DNA of 11,068 nucleotides from an uncultured Lachnospiraceae bacterium (GTDB lineage: Bacteria > Bacillota > Clostridia > Lachnospirales > Lachnospiraceae): positions 1-11,068 of the forward strand of contig CAMWLB010000073.1 in NCBI GenBank assembly GCA_947174985.1. Reading direction: 5' to 3'. The notes beneath the pieces are model-generated. The model worked only from the letters and a program-made list of their open reading frames with translations. It had not been told where the DNA came from and searched no databases. A program made the position numbers and the translations under genes. How positions within the stretch are numbered: the stretch's first letter is position 1; the number at the start of each line of letters is the position of its first letter. Shown in pieces: positions 5,350-11,068 of this stretch.

Positions 5350-7518
5350 ATGAAAAGACCGTTAGCGGCAGTATGTCTGGCGGTAATCCTTTTGATGGCA
5401 GTCTGCATGTGGCTGCATCCTCCGGCATACGCCTCCTATGGGGAGGCGTCCGGAGAGGAGGTATATCTGACCGGACGTGTGTATAAAAAAGAATATAAGG
5501 GTGGTCAAAGAACGCCCGTCTTACTTATCTATGTAAAACCAAAACATCTTATTTTTCAAAAAGAAGCAATTCCTTTTTATGACAATTTCATATGTATCCT
5601 GCAGGAAGGCGGGGAAGAACCGGCGGTCGGAAGCTTTGTCACGGTGTGCGGCGTGCTGAAGGAGTATGAAACAGCGGGAAATCCCGGGCAGTTTGACGAG
5701 AGAAGCTATTATGCACAGATGGAAGTTTCCGCCTGTATAACTCATGCCAAAATTGTGGAAAACAGAGGCGGAAAAGACTTTTTGCGGGAAACGCTATGGC
5801 AGTTCAGGAATTTTTTGGGAAACGGGCTGGAAAGGATTTTTTCTGAGCAGGACGCCGCCTTGCTGAAGGGGATGCTGCTTGGGGACAGGAGCGCCATGGA
5901 CGCGGAGACAAAAACGCTGTACAAGGAGGCTGGCATTATGCATATTTTTGCTGTCTCCGGCCTGCATATCACTTTTTTGGGAATGGGGCTTTACTATTTG
6001 CTCAGAAAAGCATACATGCCCGTCATACCCGCCGCGCTTTTCGGCGTCGCGATTATGGTGCTGTACGGTATGATGATTGGGATGCCGGTTTCTGCGGTGC
6101 GTGCTGTCGGCATGTTTGTATGCAGGCTTGCCGCCGAATGTATCGGAAGAACCTATGACATGCTGACGGCGCTTGCAGTCTGCGCAGTGGTTATGCTTGC
6201 CATGCATCCTCTGTATCTGTACCATGCAGGTTTTCTTTTGTCGTTTTCGGCTGTCTGTGCGGTTGCGGTGCTAAAGCCTGCCATACAGCCTGATAAGAAG
6301 CTGCCGCCACTTTTGGACAGCTTTTTCATGTCCCTTGCCATTACCGTATTTACGCTGCCGGTACAGTTATATTTTTACTATGAGGCGCCGATGTATGCGG
6401 TATTCTTAAATCTGGCTGTGATACCCCTTGCCGGAGCCGCACTGGTCTTGGGAACGGCAGCGCTTGCCATTTCCTTTCTGCTGCCGCAGGCGGCTGTAAT
6501 TCCTGCATTTTTGGTACATATGATTTTTGCTTCCTACGAGGAAGGAAGTAGGTTTTTCGGCGGCATACCGGGCAGTATCCGGACGGTTGGAAAGCCGGAA
6601 GTCTGGCAGCTTGCAGGATTTTATCTGCTGATAGGTGTGCTCCTTTTCTGTAAAAAGCTTATATGGAAATATAAAACAGGCCTTTTGTGCGGTGCGGTTC
6701 TGCTTTTTGCAGTGAACGGCAGGACGGAGCTTCGCGTGACCTTTCTGGACGTCGGACAGGGAGACTGTATCTGTATGGAACTGCCCGACGGCAGCGCGTG
6801 GCTGTACGACGGCGGCAGCACAAGTGTATCGGGGACGGGAGCCTATCGGATAGAGCCCTTTTTAAAAAGCAGGGGGATAACCTATTTGGACGGCATTTTT
6901 GTAAGCCACCCCGACGAGGATCATGTAAATGGTGTGGAGGAATTGTTGGAAAGGGACGACATTGCAGTCGGGCTTCTGGCGCTGCCCTGTACGGAAAAGC
7001 AGGCGGAGAGCTTTTTGGGGCTGCTTTCTTTGGCGGAGGAGCGGAATATTCCGATTTTGTGGCTGGAAGCAGGCATGGAATGGGAAGAGGGCGGGGTAAG
7101 TATGTCGTGTCTGCATCCGGCGGGAAGCTTTGTGGGGGAAGATACCAATGCGGCGTCGGCGGTACTCTATCTGTCTTACGGCAGTTTTTCCATGCTGCTC
7201 ACGGGAGATGTGGAGGGAACCGGCGAGGAAAAGCTTCTGCAGAGACTGAAAGAAGAGGAGATAGAAAACCTGTCGGTCTTAAAGGTGGCGCATCACGGCT
7301 CCAAATATGCGACAAAAGAGGAGTTTTTGGAAATTTTGACGCCGAAACTTGCCGTTATCTCGGCAGGGCGGGACAATACCTATGGGCATCCGCACGGTGA
7401 ACTGCTTGACAGGCTCGCCGTGTGCGGCGCGGATATTATGGTTACGTATGAAAATGGAGCGGTTATGATTGAGACGGATGGGAAAACTATGCGGGTGAAA
7501 GGATTTTTGCAGCATTGA
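5350..7518 (+). CDS. comEC: ComEC/Rec2 DNA uptake channel with metallo-beta-lactamase domain
   Basis: The 722-residue protein is the inner-membrane channel that carries single-stranded DNA into the cell during transformation. After an N-terminal membrane helix (5-22) comes an OB-like soluble region (about 35-135, DUF4131 type). The Competence domain (about 165-440) has multiple membrane helices and the conserved LLKGMLLGDR, AVSGLHITF and HAGFLLSFSA motifs. The C-terminal metallo-beta-lactamase domain (460-722) has FLDVGQGD, SHPDEDH (H520, D522, D524, H525), LTGD (D620), AHHGS (H648, H649) and GHPH (H680). The metal ligands expected of an active nuclease appear present. Length is normal and no break is seen, so the gene looks intact. 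The start follows the lipoprotein stop by 12 bases with only weak ribosome sites (GAGG, TAGG), suggesting coupling to the upstream genes. Confidence 0.95.
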   Translation: MKRPLAAVCLAVILLMAVCMWLHPPAYASYGEASGEEVYLTGRVYKKEYKGGQRTPVLLIYVKPKHLIFQKEAIPFYDNFICILQEGGEEPAVGSFVTVCGVLKEYETAGNPGQFDERSYYAQMEVSACITHAKIVENRGGKDFLRETLWQFRNFLGNGLERIFSEQDAALLKGMLLGDRSAMDAETKTLYKEAGIMHIFAVSGLHITFLGMGLYYLLRKAYMPVIPAALFGVAIMVLYGMMIGMPVSAVRAVGMFVCRLAAECIGRTYDMLTALAVCAVVMLAMHPLYLYHAGFLLSFSAVCAVAVLKPAIQPDKKLPPLLDSFFMSLAITVFTLPVQLYFYYEAPMYAVFLNLAVIPLAGAALVLGTAALAISFLLPQAAVIPAFLVHMIFASYEEGSRFFGGIPGSIRTVGKPEVWQLAGFYLLIGVLLFCKKLIWKYKTGLLCGAVLLFAVNGRTELRVTFLDVGQGDCICMELPDGSAWLYDGGSTSVSGTGAYRIEPFLKSRGITYLDGIFVSHPDEDHVNGVEELLERDDIAVGLLALPCTEKQAESFLGLLSLAEERNIPILWLEAGMEWEEGGVSMSCLHPAGSFVGEDTNAASAVLYLSYGSFSMLLTGDVEGTGEEKLLQRLKEEEIENLSVLKVAHHGSKYATKEEFLEILTPKLAVISAGRDNTYGHPHGELLDRLAVCGADIMVTYENGAVMIETDGKTMRVKGFLQH

Positions 7519-7524
7519 TTTTCA

Positions 7525-7553
7525 TTGAGAAGTACAGCGTTTTGTATTATAAT
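7525..7553 (+). promoter_or_regulatory. Promoter of holA
   Basis: TTGAGA (7525-7530) and a perfect TATAAT (7548-7553) are 17 bases apart, one of the best promoter matches in the window. It lies in the 118-base gap between comEC and holA and would start RNA near 7560. It lets the essential replication gene be expressed independently of the comEA operon. No terminator is visible before it, so readthrough from comEC is also possible. Confidence 0.65.
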
Positions 7554-7636
7554 GAACGAGTAAAAAAGTGAGCGGTGAATCCGGTTTTATGCTTTATAGG
7601 GAAATGAAATTGACGAAAACAGGAAAACGATAGAAG

Positions 7637-8623
7637 ATGCAGCAAATTAACGAAGATATCAAAAGCGGACAATTTAAGCAGATGTACCTGCTCTACGGGG
7701 AGGAGGCTTACCTGCGCAGGCAGTATCGGGATAAGTTGAAAGAGGCTTTGGACGGCGGTGAGGCTTCCATGGGATTTTCCATGAATAGCCACAGCTTTGA
7801 GGGCAAGGATCAGAATATCGGGGAGATTATCGATTTGGCGGAAACCCTTCCTTTTCTTGCAGAAAGAAGAGTTCTGGTCTTTGAAAATACCGGATTGTTT
7901 AAGTCGGGCGGAGAAAAACTGGCGGAATATCTGGCGGAGCCGTCGCCTACGGCTTATTTTGTGTTTGCAGAGAGTGAGGTAGACAAGCGAAGTAAGCTTT
8001 TTAAGCAAGTGCAGAAGGAAGGCCGTGCGGTGGAATTTTCCACACAGGATGAGCACACCTTAAAGCGCTGGGTGGCAGGGCTTTTGAAAAAGGACGGAAA
8101 ACAGATAACGGAGAGCTGCGCAGAATATTTTCTGGATAAGGTCGGCACGGATATGGGGAATATCCGGCTGGAGCTGGAAAAGCTGGTGTGCTTTTGCATG
8201 GACAGAAGCGTGGTGGAAAAAGAAGATGTGGATTTTGTATGCACAACCCGCATAAGCAGCCATATTTTTGACATGGTTGCCGCTATTGGCGACAGGCAGA
8301 CAAAGAAGGCGCTTACACTTTACTATGAACTTCTTGCGTTGAAGGAGCCGCCCATGCGGATTTTGTTTCTGATAGCCAGACAGTGTAACACGCTTCTGCA
8401 GGTGAAGCAGTTGAAAAACAAAGGATTTGACAACAAAACCATCGGGACAAAGACGGGGCTGCCGGGGTTTGTGGCGGGCAAATACGCTGCGCAGGCGGCA
8501 AAGTTTAAGGAAAAGGATTTAAGGTGCGCAGTGGAAAAATGTGTGGAGTCTGAGGAAGCTGTGAAGACCGGAAGGCTGAATGATACCCTGAGTGTTGAGC
8601 TTCTGATTATGTCGGTGCTTTGA
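7637..8623 (+). CDS. holA: DNA polymerase III delta subunit
   Basis: HolA is part of the clamp loader and opens the sliding clamp so it can be put on DNA. The 328-residue length is normal. The N-terminal domain shows the family's MYLLYGEEAYLRRQYRDKL (16-34), the LPFLAERRVLVFENTGLF strand-turn (71-88) and YFVFAESEVDKRSKLFK (107-123). The middle domain has DEHTLKRWV and the GTDMGNIRLELEKL segment (170-183). The C-terminal collar domain has IFDMVAAIGDR (210-220), LKEPPMRILFLIARQ and a final RLNDTLSVELLIM. As expected for delta, no Walker A motif is present. The start fits the family, although its ribosome site (AGGAAA, 10 bases upstream) is modest. comEC followed by holA is a common order in Firmicutes, which supports both calls. 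Confidence 0.95.
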   Translation: MQQINEDIKSGQFKQMYLLYGEEAYLRRQYRDKLKEALDGGEASMGFSMNSHSFEGKDQNIGEIIDLAETLPFLAERRVLVFENTGLFKSGGEKLAEYLAEPSPTAYFVFAESEVDKRSKLFKQVQKEGRAVEFSTQDEHTLKRWVAGLLKKDGKQITESCAEYFLDKVGTDMGNIRLELEKLVCFCMDRSVVEKEDVDFVCTTRISSHIFDMVAAIGDRQTKKALTLYYELLALKEPPMRILFLIARQCNTLLQVKQLKNKGFDNKTIGTKTGLPGFVAGKYAAQAAKFKEKDLRCAVEKCVESEEAVKTGRLNDTLSVELLIMSVL

Positions 8624-8633
8624 TGCAAATTCG

Positions 8634-8650
8634 ATACAAGCATATTGTAT
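8634..8650. promoter_or_regulatory. Palindrome before the second regulator
   Basis: ATACAA (8634-8639) and TTGTAT (8645-8650) form a perfect dyad with a 5-base spacer in the 64-base gap before the second regulator gene. This is the size of an operator for a small dimeric regulator. No convincing promoter could be placed; TTGATG (8620) with TATTGT (8643) at 17 bases is weak. An operator role is a guess. Confidence 0.3.
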
Positions 8651-8687
8651 AGTAATAGATGATTGCGAAATAGAAAGGAAACGCGGT

Positions 8688-9341
8688 ATGATTAAAATAT
8701 TGATAGTGGAAGATGAAGAACCGATTTCCAATTTGATACGTATGAACCTGACGAAAGCGGGGTATCAGTGTCGGTGCGCTTTTGACGGGCAGGAGGCGGC
8801 GGATATGATGGCAGGGGGAAGCTATGATTTGATTTTGCTGGACATCATGCTTCCCAAGATAAACGGCTATGAGTTGTTAGAGTATGCACAGAGTCTTAAT
8901 ATTCCGGTTATCTTTATAACGGCGATGGGAACGGTGGAAAACAAGGTAAAGGGACTGAAAAAAGGGGCGGACGACTATATTTCCAAGCCCTTCGAAATCG
9001 TGGAGCTGCTCGCGCGGGTCGAAGCTGTGCTCAGACGGTATAACAAGGCGGAGCGCATCATACAAATTCTGGATATCGAGATAGACACCTCCTCCCGCGT
9101 GGTAACGCAGAACGGGGAACAGGTTATGCTGACGCTTAAGGAATTTGAATTGCTTTTGCTTTTTGTCCGAAATAAAAACATAGCACTGTACCGTGACACC
9201 ATATATGAAAATGTGTGGGAAAGCGAATACATGGGAGAAAGCAGGACTGTGGACCTGCACGTGCAGCGGCTGAAGAAGAAGCTGCACTGGGAGGACAAAA
9301 TTGTGGCGGTGTATAAAGTAGGCTACCGGCTGGAGGCTTAA
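8688..9341 (+). CDS. OmpR-type response regulator (second two-component pair)
   Basis: The 217-residue protein has a receiver domain (1-115) with E8-D9-E10, phospho-acceptor D52 in LLDIMLP, T78 and K100 in SKPFE. A winged-helix domain follows (about 122-216) with LTLKEFELLLLFVRN, the recognition helix RTVDLHVQRLKKKL and VYKVGYRLEA. It is clearly different from the first regulator in the window, with a shorter linker, so the two pairs are not a recent duplication. The ATG is supported by GAAAGGAA 7 bases upstream. Its partner kinase starts 25 bases downstream. Targets are not evident; a dyad at 8634-8650 could be its own operator. Confidence 0.93.
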   Translation: MIKILIVEDEEPISNLIRMNLTKAGYQCRCAFDGQEAADMMAGGSYDLILLDIMLPKINGYELLEYAQSLNIPVIFITAMGTVENKVKGLKKGADDYISKPFEIVELLARVEAVLRRYNKAERIIQILDIEIDTSSRVVTQNGEQVMLTLKEFELLLLFVRNKNIALYRDTIYENVWESEYMGESRTVDLHVQRLKKKLHWEDKIVAVYKVGYRLEA

Positions 9342-9366
9342 AAAGCGGCTGCACACAGGGGGTAAT

Positions 9367-10785
9367 ATGAAATTTTTCTGGAAGATATTTTTTGCCTTTA
9401 CAGCGCTGATAACGCTGGTGTTCAGCGTTTTTGGCATATGGATGATTACGCAGACCTTCCACAATTCGCTGGAAAAGGAAATTGAGGAGGGAAATCGGGA
9501 AAACAGAATATTCCAGCTTGCCTTTGAGACCAATATGAACTCATTGTCCGAGCATTATAAGACGGAAAAGGTGATAAGAGATTTAGCGGAGTCTATCATA
9601 ACAAATCTGGACGATCAGGAGTATTCTTACAGGCTTTACAGGAGTTTATGGGGGCTTGTTTATGAAAACACAGAAAACCAGCTGGAGCATCAGCTTATTG
9701 ATGAACTTGCTGAGAATGATTGTGTTTATCAGGTTCTGGAGGCGGATGGCAGAAGGTATCTGATTTTTGTCTGTAAAAGCGTGATGAGCGGAAGAGTCTA
9801 CTACCTTGAGAGCGCAAAGGACATCACGGAGCTGTATGAGGAGCGCGACAGGTTTTACAACCAGTACAGGGTCGTCATGCTGGCGTTGATTGGCATAAGC
9901 AGTCTGGTGATTTTTGTGCTGTCCCACCTGCTCACCCGTTCTGTGGTGGAGTTGTCCGACACCACAAGGCGGTTTGCGGAAGGCGATTATGGGGCGCGTG
10001 CCGACATATACGGAGAAGATGAAATAGGAACTCTTGCCCGGGATTTTAACCTGATGGCAGATAATCTGAACCAGAAAATGGAGGAGCTTACGGATGCGGC
10101 AAGGCAGCAGGAGGATTTTACGGCTTCTTTCGCGCATGAACTGAAGACGCCGCTTACCTCCATCATCGGCTATGCGGATATGCTGCGCACCATGGAGATG
10201 ACGGAAGAGGAGACAGTGGAGGCCTCAAACTATATCTATTCACAGGGCAAGAGACTGGAAAGCCTCTCGTTTAAGCTGTTGGAATTGATTGTAACGAAAT
10301 ATCAGAATTATCAGTTTAAACAGATTTCTGTCACGGCGCTGCTTCATGAGGTCAGAGAACTGACGGCAAAAAGCCTTGAAAAGAAAAATATTACCTGCTC
10401 TTTACAATTGGAGGAGGACTGCATATATGGGGAAAAGGACCTTCTGATATCTTTGTTTACCAATCTGGTTGACAATGCCAGAAAAGCGCTGCCGGAGGGT
10501 GGCAGCATATGGATGAGCGGGCAGAAGACGGAGAAGGGCTATGAAGTGAAGGTGCGCGATAACGGCTGCGGCATGCCGCGGGAAGAAATTGATAAAATTA
10601 CGGAAGCTTTTTATATGGTGGATAAGTCGCGCTCCCGCAAGGAGGGAGGCGCCGGTCTTGGCATGACGCTCTGCAGCCGAATCATTGAAGTACACGGCGC
10701 AGAGTGGAGTATCAACAGCAGTGAGGGGCAGGGTACGGAAATCTGCGTATGTTTCCCCGGAAGGGAGATGCCGGATGAAATCTAG
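9367..10785 (+). CDS. Sensor histidine kinase (second two-component pair)
   Basis: The 472-residue kinase has a first membrane helix (about 7-28), an extracellular region (30-166), a second helix (168-188) and a HAMP domain (189-240) with the FAEGDYGARADIYGEDEIGTLARDFNLM pattern. H257 lies in the FAHELKTPLTS box. The ATP-binding domain has NLVDNARKA (N370), DNGCGM (398-403), EAFYMVDKSRSRKEGG and GAGLGM. It should respond to an outside signal and phosphorylate the regulator just upstream. The sensor region shares no obvious sequence with that of the first kinase. The start is fixed by GGGGG 4 bases before ATG. Its last codons overlap the next gene by 11 bases, so a third component is likely made together with it. 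Confidence 0.93.
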   Translation: MKFFWKIFFAFTALITLVFSVFGIWMITQTFHNSLEKEIEEGNRENRIFQLAFETNMNSLSEHYKTEKVIRDLAESIITNLDDQEYSYRLYRSLWGLVYENTENQLEHQLIDELAENDCVYQVLEADGRRYLIFVCKSVMSGRVYYLESAKDITELYEERDRFYNQYRVVMLALIGISSLVIFVLSHLLTRSVVELSDTTRRFAEGDYGARADIYGEDEIGTLARDFNLMADNLNQKMEELTDAARQQEDFTASFAHELKTPLTSIIGYADMLRTMEMTEEETVEASNYIYSQGKRLESLSFKLLELIVTKYQNYQFKQISVTALLHEVRELTAKSLEKKNITCSLQLEEDCIYGEKDLLISLFTNLVDNARKALPEGGSIWMSGQKTEKGYEVKVRDNGCGMPREEIDKITEAFYMVDKSRSRKEGGAGLGMTLCSRIIEVHGAEWSINSSEGQGTEICVCFPGREMPDEI

Positions 10786-11068
10786 AAATAAAAACGGCGG
10801 CATGCTCGATTATGCCATCGGCGTGCTGATGATTACCATTCTGCTGCTGGCAACTTTTCTGCTGCCGCAGCTATACAGTGTGATTGTGGACAGCAAGGAT
10901 TTGAACAGGATACATGTGGTGGAGCGGGAGAGCTTTTATTTTGCAAATCCTGTGGAAATGACCGTGGGCGAGAAGGTACAGAAAATGATGGAGGCGCTCA
11001 GCGGACGGGGAACGCTTCAAAGAACATTGTATTTGAGCGGAAGTGAAATTTCGGGAGAACTGCTGCAA
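10775..11068 (+). CDS. Membrane-anchored protein of unknown function, cut by window end
   Basis: The frame is open from ATG 10775 to the window edge, giving 98 residues. A short basic N-terminus (KSRNK) precedes one membrane helix (about 13-35, YAIGVLMITILLLATFLLPQL), then a soluble part that should lie outside the cell. I do not recognise the family. GGGAG (10763-10767) is 7 bases before the ATG, and the start lies within the last codons of the kinase, so the two are translationally linked. The likely role is an accessory or output of the second two-component system, such as a kinase modulator; this rests on position alone. The C-terminal part is not in the window. Confidence 0.8.
   Translation, partial: MKSRNKNGGMLDYAIGVLMITILLLATFLLPQLYSVIVDSKDLNRIHVVERESFYFANPVEMTVGEKVQKMMEALSGRGTLQRTLYLSGSEISGELLQ

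Noticed and set aside
6687..7400. Long plus-strand frame (237 residues) inside comEC
   Set aside because: It is out of frame with comEC, whose metallo-beta-lactamase motifs occupy the same bases; the product is Gly/Arg/Cys-rich with no recognisable domain.
7519..7636. Terminator or small gene between comEC and holA
   Set aside because: No stable stem with a T-run and no frame with a ribosome site; only the holA promoter is supported.
7547..8056. Minus-strand frame (169 residues) opposite holA
   Set aside because: Overlaps the conserved N-terminal half of holA and shows no domain.
8877..9533. Minus-strand frame (218 residues) across the second regulator and kinase start
   Set aside because: Antisense shadow of two well-supported genes; low-complexity translation without motifs.

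Overview
The window looks like the chromosome of a Gram-positive anaerobe of class Clostridia, most likely a Lachnospiraceae-type Firmicute. This is an inference from gene content: dual-GerMN lipoprotein, comEA/comEC/holA neighbourhood, Rpn-type nuclease, OmpR-type two-component systems, strong AGGAGG-like ribosome sites and sigma-A-like promoters. No rRNA, tRNA, CRISPR array or conventional insertion sequence was seen.

Left edge (1-1541). A Nudix hydrolase gene runs leftward off the window. It is divergent from a gene for an Rpn-family PD-(D/E)XK nuclease. Both have recognisable promoters in the AT-rich gap between them. The Rpn gene lies between two imperfect inverted repeats (431-467 and 1397-1430) that share a 13-base core plus two flanking blocks in the same order, so about 1 kb looks like a discrete, possibly mobile or formerly mobile unit sitting just upstream of the comEA promoter.

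Centre (1542-7518). Five genes on the plus strand are packed with gaps of 52, 6, 18 and 12 bases: comEA (DNA receptor), an OmpR-type response regulator, its histidine kinase, a lipoprotein with two GerMN domains, and comEC (DNA uptake channel). DNA-uptake genes thus bracket a signalling module. The order regulator-kinase-GerMN lipoprotein recalls the actinobacterial MtrA-MtrB-LpqB set, so the lipoprotein may be a partner of the kinase at the cell surface.

Right (7519-11068). holA (DNA polymerase III delta subunit) has a good promoter of its own. It is followed by a second, different two-component pair. The start of a membrane-anchored protein of unknown function overlaps the end of the second kinase by 11 bases and is cut by the window end.

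Several leaders carry small perfect inverted repeats around the ribosome site or promoter (Nudix, Rpn, comEA, second regulator). These are listed separately, because they are the main structure not explained by the genes.
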